DNA of 64,000 bases from Candidatus Cloacimonadota bacterium (lineage in GTDB: Bacteria > Cloacimonadota > Cloacimonadia > Cloacimonadales > TCS61): positions 1 through 64,000 of the forward strand of contig JAIPIH010000009.1 of NCBI GenBank assembly GCA_021734835.1, in the 5' to 3' direction. Positions 18,701-26,427 of this stretch are shown here, piece after piece. The notes beneath the pieces are model-generated. The model was not told where the DNA came from. It worked only from the letters and a program-made list of their open reading frames with translations, and did no database searches. The translations under genes were made by a program, and so were the position numbers. Numbering within the stretch: the stretch's first letter is position 1; each line of letters opens with the position of its first letter.

Positions 18701-18958
18701 AGAGCGGATAGGTCCTAATTTTTTTTGACCCGGAATGTCTTTATAGACAGCAATTTTTTCTACACCTTCGACACTTTCTGCTTTACTCCAGTCTAAACTT
18801 ACAATTTTGCCTGAAGGGATATCAGTATAGCGGACAGCAGCGTGAAGCATTCCAGGAATTTTTATGTCATCGCCATAAATAGCTTTTCCGGTAACCTTCT
18901 CGTCGGCGTCCACTCGTTTTACTTTTTTTCCTATTATATTTTCCATTCCTTCTCTCAT
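15710..18958 (-). CDS. Xanthine dehydrogenase family protein: molybdopterin-binding and FAD-binding domains fused
   Basis: A 1082-residue chain. Residues 1 to about 770 form the molybdopterin-binding part: GSFGGKDDVINYMACR, AFRGFGSPQ, NENGQGMRTTFSQV and the C-terminal GAKSLGEPTLELTSAAI with the conserved catalytic-type Glu. Residues about 800-1082 form a FAD-binding medium subunit: IMAGGTDVLIELRMK and QIRNRGTIGGNVVNAAPCAD. The domain order Mo-FAD with a separate FeS subunit differs from the FeS-FAD-Mo order of single-chain xanthine dehydrogenases. The enzyme should hydroxylate an N-heterocycle or oxidise an aldehyde; the substrate is unknown. Two starts are possible (18958, or the Met four codons later at 18946); neither has a well-spaced Shine-Dalgarno. 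No Mo-cofactor maturation gene (xdhC) is nearby. Confidence 0.9.
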   Translation of the reverse strand: MREGMENIIGKKVKRVDADEKVTGKAIYGDDIKIPGMLHAAVRYTDIPSGKIVSLDWSKAESVEGVEKIAVYKDIPGQKKLGPIRSDQYAIVKDQVFFSGDVLAVVAARTKESALKAVDMIQVEYEPIEGIYDPREAIKPQSRLIHPEYKSNIVVHYPLRKGNIEIGFQKSDNIIEREYKTGFHEHAYIEPESITVEPDYTSKGYKIYGSIQNPYTTRKVVALFMGLKLNQINVFGSTLGGSFGGKDDVINYMACRCALLSKLTGKPVKLTYTRENSLKESYKRHPYYMTYKVGFNNNGKLNAMKIDIIADSGAYSSQTFFVTWRSVVQATGPYEIDNVSTDIIGVYTNNTYTAAFRGFGSPQIIFAQESLMDEIAEICGISPFKIRKLNGYKQGSKTASGQILNKHTVSLEEVMEKALFNSDYKNKLIEYGKRNKENGRYKYGMGFSCSFRGVALGAEGTDATSAIVSVQADGSIYIFTGLNENGQGMRTTFSQVTAEVLGSNIENIVFMDPQTATITDGGPTVASRGTIMGGNAVIMAASKVKMRIFRAIKNKLEVDKLDETIWKNNLIFRKEEKQGIKPIKFETAAELAYWNGENLSAYGWYNAPEVNWDEETGQGNAYFTYVYGSHVADIRVDTSTGKIDVTKITAVHDVGKVLNKLGAEGQVYGGVTQGYGYVALEDYNIQDGIVKSENLDNYLLPTIKDIGNIELVFVENADNDGPFGAKSLGEPTLELTSAAINNALYSATGKRSYELPLTLEKVFLGTNLKKPSRQSILAAEDSCKIHKTEIDKKTLRLNNITSTTATDLKNALELISEKNFIIMAGGTDVLIELRMKISKSDLLDVSHLNQLKKIKKTDNSEISIGSGCTFTQILIDPYIQKYYPMLIKACSTIGSKQIRNRGTIGGNVVNAAPCADSYPPLIAYSAEFVLTSKKGKRRVPANEFIVQNYKTVLLKNELLTEVLIPIPKYDYLFSYYQLGRRNAVNITRISISILLSFDKNKINQCRIVSGSLFFKPKRIEDIETLLLGNELTDNTIKLIEKPLKRIITDAIGNRWSSLYKIPVFINITKNALKEIIEKRVIK

Positions 18959-19048
18959 TGATTAATACAAACAAATTTTTAATAAATGATCATTAGGTCA
19001 AACTATTAATGTTCCATCCGGGAAGTCTAATGGATAGATTCATAATCA

Positions 19049-19075
19049 TTGACAAAGAACAACAGATATTAAAAT
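19049..19075 (+). promoter_or_regulatory. Candidate promoter of the C25 peptidase gene
   Basis: TTGACA (19049-19054), a 15-base spacer and TAAAAT (19070-19075) precede the gene start by about 50 bases. The spacer is shorter than the optimum of 17, so this is a moderate call. Confidence 0.4.
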
Positions 19076-19123
19076 TAGAGCGTTCATTTATTTTTATACA
19101 GTTTAATAATATTTGGAGGGAAA

Positions 19124-22100
19124 ATGAAGAAGGCAGTAATATTAATGCTCATGTTGATTCCATTAATGCTATCAGCAATTTTAAAAGTTGAGCCAAAAAA
19201 TATTTCAAAAGTGGTCATTAAATTCGAATTAGAAAACTACGAGATCTATCGGGAAAATGGATTTTCCCACCTTAATTTTGAAGATTTCGGATGGCAGGAA
19301 AAGATAGGACAACCCGAACTTCCTTTTAAAGACATTTGTATTGGAATACCTCCCGGTGGTAATATAGACGTAGTTATCACTTCTATCCAAACCGAAACTA
19401 TCAAACTTAAATCACTATTAGCTCCTGTTCCCAAAATAGTTCCTTCCAAAAAAACATTTCAGTATGTTTATAAAATTGATAAAGCACTTTATCTTGATCA
19501 AAAAAAGCAGTTTATTCAAATCCGTGATAAAGAAAAATTTAGATTTAATAATTTTATTCCGGTAAGATTTTTTCCAGTAACTTATGATTATAACGAAAAC
19601 AGCATCACTATTTGTAAAAAGATAGAATTTGAGATCCATATTACCGGTAATTTGAATTACCACAATTATATTATTGAGAAACATGAAAAATCTATTGCGA
19701 AATTAATAGTAAATTATGATCAGGCAAAACTATGGAAAGAAAAGAATCAGATCGATTTTACGAGAATGCCTTTTGCTAACTCGGAATTTTGGTACAAATT
19801 TACAACTCCTAAATTTGGCTGGCATGAGATAACCTATCAGGATCTTCAATTATTACCAGAATTTTGGCAGCCTTCTCAACTAAGATTATTTACCATGGAT
19901 AAGAAAAAAGTAAATAATAAATCTAAATTTGAAATCATTGAAATCCCTTTGTTTATCGATGTAAAAGATGAAAATACATTTGCAAAAGGTGATCATCTCT
20001 ATTTTAATATTGAGCAGACTGGAAGGCTAAAAGGTTTTGATCTGAATAATTCTGTTTATTGGCTGACTTTTGGCGGTAATTTTCAGAATGAACCTCAAAG
20101 AACAGAAGATGCTCCGCAACGCTCAATTTATCAAGCAATCCAAAACTTACAGCAAAAAAATGTTTCACCAAACATTGTAACCAGACCAGAAGTAGATGGT
20201 GTAATTATTTATCCCGGAAATATTTCTGATACTCAAACCAATGTATTTGAAAATTATCCGGAAGAATATGCTCAACTGCATTCTGACTTGAATTTTATTT
20301 TTAAAAGTCAATCTGATATTTTTGATGAATTCAGTGGTGGAGTTCCTGATCAGCAGGCAGTTGAAAACTATTTAGAATTAGTATTATACGGAGATGGCTC
20401 TCCTGCCTATCCCGGCCAACCCGAAATGCAGTATGTAGTACTGCTTGGATCCGGTATCACGAATTGGATGCCCCAGCATGAAAAGAATAAGATCATTGTA
20501 GCTATGGTTCCAAATTCCGTAGCAAGCGATGATGAATTTGTAGATTTTAATGATGATAACAGACCAGAATTGATAATCGGTAGAATCCCGGCTAAGAATA
20601 ATGAAATGATGGAAATTTATTTCCAAAGACTTGCCGAGTACATAAACTATCCAAACCCTGGATTCTGGCGTAATGAAGTATTGATGATGGCTGATGATGA
20701 ACATAAAGGTGATTCATTAGAAGGTTTGAGCCTCACAAGCGGCTTGAACCATACTGCCAGAGCCCAAGAAGCAGAAGATTTTGTAAACGGCTCGGTTTTT
20801 GTAGACAAGGTGTTGGGAATTGAATATGGTTTTGATGAGTATCAGAATAAACCTGCAGCGCGCATCGCCCAAATGAATAAGATCAATCGTGGTAAGCTGA
20901 TCTGGTATTTTATTGGACATGGTAATGAAGATGTTATGGGTGATGAAGATTATTTCAGAGCATCCTTACATATGAATATGTTAGATAACCTTGAAAAACT
21001 ACCTCTCTATTTAGCTGCTTCATGTGAAATAGGAAAATTTGATAATTCAGAAATTGACTGTATTGCCGAGAAATTTCTTTTCCACGATGGGGGAGGTTCA
21101 ATTGCAAATATTGCCGCTACTGCGAAGTGCAGCGGAGGTGCTAATACCTTATTGATGAAATATGTACTTCAAAATATTCTTGATGATCGTTTGAATGTCG
21201 GGAATGCCTTGCTGGATGCAAAATTGAATTCATCGGCGGGGCTTATCAATAGTCAATTCTTCAATATTCTCGGTGACCCGATCCTGGATATACTACCGCC
21301 TATCAATAATGAAAATATAATTGGAATCTCAGATAGTCTGCAAGCCAGGGAAACCGTTTCCTATCAGGGTGATTTGGAAAATCCTATCAACAAGATCGGT
21401 GAAACAAGAGTGTTTGAAGCAAAATATGATATGTTTTATGAAAACACGCTGGTCACACCCACCCAAACTTATGATTATGATGTAAATTATACTCGTAATG
21501 GGAATAAATTCTATTTTGGTAATATCGGGATCAATAATGGTTTGTATGATGCTCAGTTCATTGTGCCCGATGACGTTCATACAGGCGATACGGGGAGAAT
21601 TCTTAATTATGTTTATGATGATCTAACTTATAAAGATTATCTCAATAGCCGCATACAAATCAGATTGAGTGGAATTCCGATAAACGCTCCCAGTTCCGGC
21701 TCTCCGGACGTTCAGTTATGGATAGACTCACAATCTTTTGTTATTGGGGATTTTGTGTCTACAGACCCGACCTTGATCGCTCATATCGAAGATGAGAATG
21801 GAGTGAATATTTTAGGCTCATCCGGTCATAGCATTTTTGCTATAATAGACGGTTCGATAACACCAATTGACGTTACCGAAGGATTTATCTACAATGTTGG
21901 CTCTGCTACTTCCGGGGAACTTACCTGGAAATTTTATGATCTCGCTGAAGGCAACCATTCACTGCAGTTAATCGTTTTTGACAATTATAATAATCCAACT
22001 GTTGCAGAAACTAATTTTGTTAGTAAAAATTCTGGAACTGTTACAATTACGAAAATGCTTCCTTATCCAAATCCAATGAAAAACGGAGGTTTTTTCACTT

Positions 22101-22336
22101 TTGTGATAACTGAAGAATCTGACATCACAATTACTGTATATACTCTTACCGGCAGAAAAATTAAAACTTTAAAACAAATAAACTCTTCTGCCGGTTATAA
22201 TCAGATCGCTTGGGATGGGAAAGATGCCGATGGTGATAATATTGCCAACAATACATACTTCTATAAAATCACGGCTAAGCAACTATCTAATAAGAAAATT
22301 ACAGAGAAAATTGGAAAAGTAATTATTTTAAAGTAG
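19124..22336 (+). CDS. Secreted gingipain-like C25 cysteine peptidase with T9SS-type C-terminal domain
   Basis: A 1070-residue exported protease. A signal peptide (MKKAVILMLMLIPLMLSA) is followed by a propeptide-like region (about 20-340), the caspase-fold catalytic domain (about 350-720), an Ig-like region and a FlgD-like C-terminal domain (from about 980: YPNPMKNGGFF, ITVYTLTGRKIK, WDGKDADGDN). The catalytic pair of family C25 is visible: His599 in WYFIGHGNED and Cys634 in LAASCEIGKFDN, 35 residues apart, close to the spacing in RgpB. Gingipain-type enzymes degrade host or environmental proteins, or mature other type IX cargo. GGAGG (19113-19117) fixes the start. Monocistronic, divergent from the xanthine dehydrogenase genes. 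Cleavage specificity cannot be inferred. Confidence 0.9.
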   Translation: MKKAVILMLMLIPLMLSAILKVEPKNISKVVIKFELENYEIYRENGFSHLNFEDFGWQEKIGQPELPFKDICIGIPPGGNIDVVITSIQTETIKLKSLLAPVPKIVPSKKTFQYVYKIDKALYLDQKKQFIQIRDKEKFRFNNFIPVRFFPVTYDYNENSITICKKIEFEIHITGNLNYHNYIIEKHEKSIAKLIVNYDQAKLWKEKNQIDFTRMPFANSEFWYKFTTPKFGWHEITYQDLQLLPEFWQPSQLRLFTMDKKKVNNKSKFEIIEIPLFIDVKDENTFAKGDHLYFNIEQTGRLKGFDLNNSVYWLTFGGNFQNEPQRTEDAPQRSIYQAIQNLQQKNVSPNIVTRPEVDGVIIYPGNISDTQTNVFENYPEEYAQLHSDLNFIFKSQSDIFDEFSGGVPDQQAVENYLELVLYGDGSPAYPGQPEMQYVVLLGSGITNWMPQHEKNKIIVAMVPNSVASDDEFVDFNDDNRPELIIGRIPAKNNEMMEIYFQRLAEYINYPNPGFWRNEVLMMADDEHKGDSLEGLSLTSGLNHTARAQEAEDFVNGSVFVDKVLGIEYGFDEYQNKPAARIAQMNKINRGKLIWYFIGHGNEDVMGDEDYFRASLHMNMLDNLEKLPLYLAASCEIGKFDNSEIDCIAEKFLFHDGGGSIANIAATAKCSGGANTLLMKYVLQNILDDRLNVGNALLDAKLNSSAGLINSQFFNILGDPILDILPPINNENIIGISDSLQARETVSYQGDLENPINKIGETRVFEAKYDMFYENTLVTPTQTYDYDVNYTRNGNKFYFGNIGINNGLYDAQFIVPDDVHTGDTGRILNYVYDDLTYKDYLNSRIQIRLSGIPINAPSSGSPDVQLWIDSQSFVIGDFVSTDPTLIAHIEDENGVNILGSSGHSIFAIIDGSITPIDVTEGFIYNVGSATSGELTWKFYDLAEGNHSLQLIVFDNYNNPTVAETNFVSKNSGTVTITKMLPYPNPMKNGGFFTFVITEESDITITVYTLTGRKIKTLKQINSSAGYNQIAWDGKDADGDNIANNTYFYKITAKQLSNKKITEKIGKVIILK

Positions 22337-22433
22337 AGTATTGACAAGATAGCAAGGTAATTTTCTTTTGATTAATTATGAATAATTTAAGAATAAAATT
22401 AATAAATAGTTAGAATATTATTGCGGAGGATTT

Positions 22434-24470
22434 ATGAAAAACATTAGAAACATCGCTCTTGTCGGAGCTATTGGTGCAGGGAAGACCAGTCTGGTTGAAC
22501 AAATGTTGTTCAACTCGAAAACTACAAATAGGATTGGCAAGGTTGATGATGGTACAACCGTTATGGATTATAGTCCTGAAGAAATTGAAAGGAAATCTTC
22601 TGTATCGTTAAGTATAGCTAATTTTATTTGGAAGAAAAATAAAATTAACATAATTGATGCACCGGGTTTGGCAGATTTCAGTTCAGAGCAGATATCGGCA
22701 GCACTGGCAGCAGAAACAATTTTATTTGTCGCAAACAGCGCTTCAGAATTTGATGTAACGCTCGAAAAATCTATAGAATTACTTTATGATAGGCCTGTTG
22801 TTAAAGGTTTTATAATTAATAGATTAGATAATGAAGGCTCAGATTTTTATAAAACAATAGAAAGGATCAAAGAGAATACTGATTTTAGTCCAACTCCGAT
22901 TTTAATTCCGATCGGAAATGAGCATAAATTTGAAGGTGTTATAGATATAGCTAAAGGTAAGGCACTCAAGAATGGTAAAGAGATCGAGATACCTGAGAGT
23001 ATGAAAGAACAAGTTGAAGCTGCTAAAATGGAATTAATGGAAGCAGTAGCAGAAAGTGATGATAAACTTCTTGAAAAGTATTTTGATGCAGGTGAACTTT
23101 CCGTCGAAGAGATGGCTTCTGGATTAAAAAATGCAATAATTAAAGGTAAGTTTACTCCGGCTTTTGCTTCTTCTGCTACTCATGATATCGGTGTTACAGA
23201 TCTCATGGATGCAATTGTGGAATATTTACCTTCACCGTCAGATCGAAATGAACTTGAAGTTTTAGAAGGTGAAGAAAAAAAGATCATCAAACTTGGGGAA
23301 ACTGAAAATCTGTTTGCTTATGTATTCAAATCTTATTCAGATCCGAATGTGGGAGATATTTCATACGTTAGAGTATTTTCCGGTACAATGAAAAACGGAA
23401 TGGACGTGTATATTCCGGAAAAAGAGACTAAAGATAGAATCGGTTCAATGTACTTTGTAAACGGCAAGAACAGAAAAGAAACAGATGTTCTGAAAGCAGG
23501 AGATATTGGCGGATTAGTAAAAATGAAGGTCGCCAGAGGGTTTGATACAATTGTTGACACTAATTCTAAGTTAAGATTCAGAAAAGTAAAACTTCCTACA
23601 CCTGTATATTGGCAAACAATCAAAGCTGTAAATCAACATGATGAAGATAAAATCGGGGCAGCTTTAAATAAATTATTAGATGAGGATCATACTTTAAATG
23701 TAGATATGAATCAGGAAACAGCAGAAAATGTGATCTCTTGTCTGGGTGAACAACAGGTTTCTCTGCTCCAAAAAAGATTAAAGACCAGATACAAAATAGA
23801 TGCTGAACTTAAAACGCCAGCTGTACCCTATAAAGAAACAATAGCCGGAACGGCAGAGGTTAGCTATCGTCATAAAAAACAGTCAGGTGGAAAAGGTCAG
23901 TTTGGCGAAGTTTATTTTAGAGTGAAACCATTACCAAGAGGTAGCGGCTTTGAATTTGTTAACTCAGTTGTTGGCGGCAGAATTCCAACAAAATTTATCC
24001 CGGCTATAGAAAAAGGTTTAACAGAAGTAATTGGCAAAGGTATAATATCGCATAATCAAATCGTTGATCTAAGTGTTGATGTATATGACGGCAGTTACCA
24101 TGATGTTGATTCTTCAGAGATGGCTTTTAAAATCGCCTCTTGGAATGCTTTGAAGAAGGCTTTTGATGTTGCTAATCCTATCCTGCTTGAACCTGTTCAT
24201 AAAGTTCAAATCATCATCCCTGACGAATATATGGGTGATGTTATGGGAGATATTTCTACTCGCAGAGGAAAGATCCTTGGAATGGAAAAACACGGTAAAA
24301 AACAACTTTTAAATGCTGAGATGCCTTTGGCCGAATTGATGGGTTATTATCCCGCATTGAAATCATTAACTCAAGGACGTGGAAAATTCACTCAGGAATT
24401 TTCTCGCTACGAAAAAGTACCGGGTGATATTGCTGCTAAAGTTATTGAAAAAGCAAATAGTGACGAGTAA
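22434..24470 (+). CDS. Elongation factor G-like translational GTPase (EF-G paralogue)
   Basis: A 678-residue protein with the five-domain EF-G layout, but the GTPase motifs deviate from canonical EF-G: G1 is GAIGAGKTS, G2 is reduced to KSSVSLS, G3 is DAPGLADF (Leu79 where translocating EF-G has the catalytic His), and G4 is NRLDNE rather than NKxD. Domain IV shows GGKGQFGEVYFRV and the C-terminal domain has MGDVMGDISTRRGKILGME. This places it in the EF-G-like subfamily whose members lack that histidine (often DTPGYADF), of uncertain role, rather than the essential translocase. It is preceded by GCGGAGG and followed by a terminator that separates it from yebC. The main fusA is expected elsewhere in the genome. 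Confidence 0.88.
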   Translation: MKNIRNIALVGAIGAGKTSLVEQMLFNSKTTNRIGKVDDGTTVMDYSPEEIERKSSVSLSIANFIWKKNKINIIDAPGLADFSSEQISAALAAETILFVANSASEFDVTLEKSIELLYDRPVVKGFIINRLDNEGSDFYKTIERIKENTDFSPTPILIPIGNEHKFEGVIDIAKGKALKNGKEIEIPESMKEQVEAAKMELMEAVAESDDKLLEKYFDAGELSVEEMASGLKNAIIKGKFTPAFASSATHDIGVTDLMDAIVEYLPSPSDRNELEVLEGEEKKIIKLGETENLFAYVFKSYSDPNVGDISYVRVFSGTMKNGMDVYIPEKETKDRIGSMYFVNGKNRKETDVLKAGDIGGLVKMKVARGFDTIVDTNSKLRFRKVKLPTPVYWQTIKAVNQHDEDKIGAALNKLLDEDHTLNVDMNQETAENVISCLGEQQVSLLQKRLKTRYKIDAELKTPAVPYKETIAGTAEVSYRHKKQSGGKGQFGEVYFRVKPLPRGSGFEFVNSVVGGRIPTKFIPAIEKGLTEVIGKGIISHNQIVDLSVDVYDGSYHDVDSSEMAFKIASWNALKKAFDVANPILLEPVHKVQIIIPDEYMGDVMGDISTRRGKILGMEKHGKKQLLNAEMPLAELMGYYPALKSLTQGRGKFTQEFSRYEKVPGDIAAKVIEKANSDE

Positions 24471-24480
24471 ATAATAAATC

Positions 24481-24510
24481 GACCTGTAAAAATTTTGCAG
24501 GTCTTTTTTT
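24481..24510 (+). terminator. Rho-independent terminator after the EF-G-like gene
   Basis: A 10-bp stem (GACCTGTAAA pairing with TTTGCAGGTC-side bases, one G-T wobble) with a three-base loop is followed by seven T. The yebC Shine-Dalgarno (24514-24518) begins only four bases after the T tract, so yebC translation needs read-through or a promoter within the end of the upstream gene. Confidence 0.88.
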
Positions 24511-24526
24511 GTGGGAGGATGTGTTA

Positions 24527-25276
24527 ATGTCTGGCCATAGTAAATGGAGTTCAATAAAACATAAAAAAGGTGCTGCTGATGCAAAACGTGGCAAAATATT
24601 TACAAAGTTAGTGAAGGAAATTATTGTGGCTGCCAGAGAAGGCGGAGGAGACCCTGATATGAATCCTCGGCTAAGATTGGCTGTCTCTTCTGCAAAAGGT
24701 GCCAATATGCCTAATTCTAATATTGAACGTGCTGTTAAAAGAGGGACCGGAGAACTTGATGGTGTTCATTATGAACATTATATTTATGAAGGTTATGGCC
24801 ATAATGGCGTGGCAATTCTGGTTGAAACTCTTACTGATAATAAACAACGTACTGTTGCTGATGTTAGGCATATTTTTTCGAAATACGGTGGGAATTTAGC
24901 GGAAAATGGTTCTGTATCCTGGATATTTGAGCAAAAGGGCTTGATAGTTATTCCAAGCTTGGATCTGGATGAAGACGAAGTTATGATGTCTTCCCTGGAA
25001 GCAGGTGCCGAAGATTTTAGCCAAGAAGACGAACAATTCTTGATATTCACTGCTTATGAGGAACTTCATAATGTTCACTCTAAATTGGAAAAAGCAGGGT
25101 ATAAAATTGAAAGATCTGAACTTATAAGAATTCCTAAAAATACTGTGAATGCTGATGATGTAGCTGAAAAATTACTTAGATTAATTGATAATCTGGAAGA
25201 ATGCGATGATGTACAAAAAGTGTACTCAAATTTTGAAATTTCAGATGAAGTTTTTGCGAGGTTATCAGAAATTTGA
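24527..25276 (+). CDS. yebC: YebC/PmpR family transcriptional/translation regulator
   Basis: A 249-residue protein, typical for the family. It begins MSGHSKWSSIKHKKGAADAK, the near-invariant YebC N terminus, so the ATG at 24527 is correct; GGAGG (24514-24518) is 8 bases before it. Further hallmarks are FTKLVKEIIVAAREGGGDP, AVKRGTGELDG, YEGYGHNGVAILVETLTDN and NGSVSWIFEQKG. Members bind DNA in some bacteria and were more recently linked to relieving ribosome stalling at proline-rich motifs. It starts the unit yebC-ruvC-ruvA-rsmB, a common neighbourhood, and its stop overlaps the TTG start of ruvC. Confidence 0.95.
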   Translation: MSGHSKWSSIKHKKGAADAKRGKIFTKLVKEIIVAAREGGGDPDMNPRLRLAVSSAKGANMPNSNIERAVKRGTGELDGVHYEHYIYEGYGHNGVAILVETLTDNKQRTVADVRHIFSKYGGNLAENGSVSWIFEQKGLIVIPSLDLDEDEVMMSSLEAGAEDFSQEDEQFLIFTAYEELHNVHSKLEKAGYKIERSELIRIPKNTVNADDVAEKLLRLIDNLEECDDVQKVYSNFEISDEVFARLSEI

Positions 25277-25752
25277 TAATTTTGGGAATAGACCCTGGTA
25301 GTCGTAATGTAGGTTACGGAATTCTGCAAATTCAAAAAAGAACAATTTTAGCCGCTGGTTGCGATACGATCAATGTAAATTCAAAACTAGAAATCCCTCA
25401 AAGATTAGTTGAGATATATAGCGAAATTAATAAAGTATTAAAGGAATATAAACCTGAAGTTGCCGCTATTGAAACAATATTTTACGGGAAAAATATTAAA
25501 TCTGCTTTTACACTCGGACACGCAAGAGGAGTGATAATGCTTGCTCTGGCTCAACAGGAAATAGAAATCGCTGAATACACACCCAGAGAAGTAAAAAAAT
25601 CTGTGGTTGGAAATGGTAATGCCTCAAAAGATCAGGTTGAATATATGGTTCAAAAAATTCTTAATCTTAATAGTAAACCAAAAAGTCAGGACGCTGCAGA
25701 TGCACTTGCAATAGCACTTTGTCATTTTAACAGAAACAAATTCAATTTCTAA
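25273..25752 (+). CDS. ruvC: Crossover junction endodeoxyribonuclease RuvC
   Basis: Resolves Holliday junctions by paired nicking, acting with RuvAB. The 159-residue protein carries all four acidic catalytic residues: Asp in LGIDPGSRNVGYG near the start, Glu in AAIETIFYGKN, and two Asp in SQDAADALAIALCH at the end. The start is a TTG at 25273 that overlaps the yebC stop (TTGA); no ATG or GTG gives a sensible N terminus, and the RuvC fold begins immediately with the IILGIDPG strand. The rare start and overlap suggest translation coupled to yebC. Confidence 0.93.
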   Translation: MIILGIDPGSRNVGYGILQIQKRTILAAGCDTINVNSKLEIPQRLVEIYSEINKVLKEYKPEVAAIETIFYGKNIKSAFTLGHARGVIMLALAQQEIEIAEYTPREVKKSVVGNGNASKDQVEYMVQKILNLNSKPKSQDAADALAIALCHFNRNKFNF

Positions 25753-25765
25753 AATGTGAACAATG

Positions 25766-25794
25766 TTGACTAAGTATTCTAATTGTAATATTTA
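25766..25794 (+). promoter_or_regulatory. Possible promoter before ruvA
   Basis: TTGACT (25766-25771) and TATTTA (25789-25794) are 17 bases apart in the 63-base gap between ruvC and ruvA. The -10 matches only three consensus positions, so the call is weak; co-transcription from yebC is equally possible. Confidence 0.3.
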
Positions 25795-25815
25795 GGTAAA
25801 TAAAAAGAGGAATAA

Positions 25816-26427
25816 ATGTATTCATACATTAAAGGTAAATTAGCCGATAAACTTCCTACTCAGATAGTTGTTGAAAGTCATGGAATTGGATACGAACTAT
25901 TCATACCCTTGAGTACTTATGATAAATTACCTGCCGTTGATTCGCAAGTTAATATTCTCGTTCATTACTCCTTCAATGAATCGGATGGAGTAAGATTATT
26001 CGGATTTTTTTCTGAAGAAGAGAAATCATTGTTCCGGCTCTTGATAAATATTTCAAAAGTAGGTCCAAAATTAGCATTATCAGTTCTATCGGGATTATCA
26101 ATTTCTGAATTGATAAGAGCGGTTCAAATTGGAGATGTGAAGTTGATATCCACTATTCATGGTATAGGAAAAAAATCGGCTGAACGTTTGATAATTGAAT
26201 TGAAGGATAAAGTTGGTGATATTTCTACAAGGCGGATTGATCAAGATTACTCCGATCAGGAAGCAGATATTGTTCAAGATGCCGAGACTGCACTTCTCAC
26301 TCTGGGATATAAAAGATATGATATCAGAAAAACAGTTGCTACATTAATGAAGGGGAGTGAATATTTAACTTCTGAAGAAATTATAAAAGCAGCAATCAGG
26401 GCTTTATACAAAAAAAGTAAAATATGA
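25816..26427 (+). CDS. ruvA: Holliday junction branch migration protein RuvA
   Basis: A 203-residue DNA-binding subunit of the RuvAB branch-migration complex. Domain I is the OB-fold (MYSYIKGKLADKLPTQIVVESHGIGYELFIP), domain II has the paired helix-hairpin-helix motifs (NISKVGPKLALSVLSGL and IHGIGKKSAERLIIELKDK), and domain III (about 150-203) is the RuvB-contacting three-helix bundle. Length matches E. coli RuvA. AAGAGG lies 6-10 bases before the ATG. ruvB is not adjacent; the next gene, rsmB, overlaps by four bases. Confidence 0.96.
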   Translation: MYSYIKGKLADKLPTQIVVESHGIGYELFIPLSTYDKLPAVDSQVNILVHYSFNESDGVRLFGFFSEEEKSLFRLLINISKVGPKLALSVLSGLSISELIRAVQIGDVKLISTIHGIGKKSAERLIIELKDKVGDISTRRIDQDYSDQEADIVQDAETALLTLGYKRYDIRKTVATLMKGSEYLTSEEIIKAAIRALYKKSKI

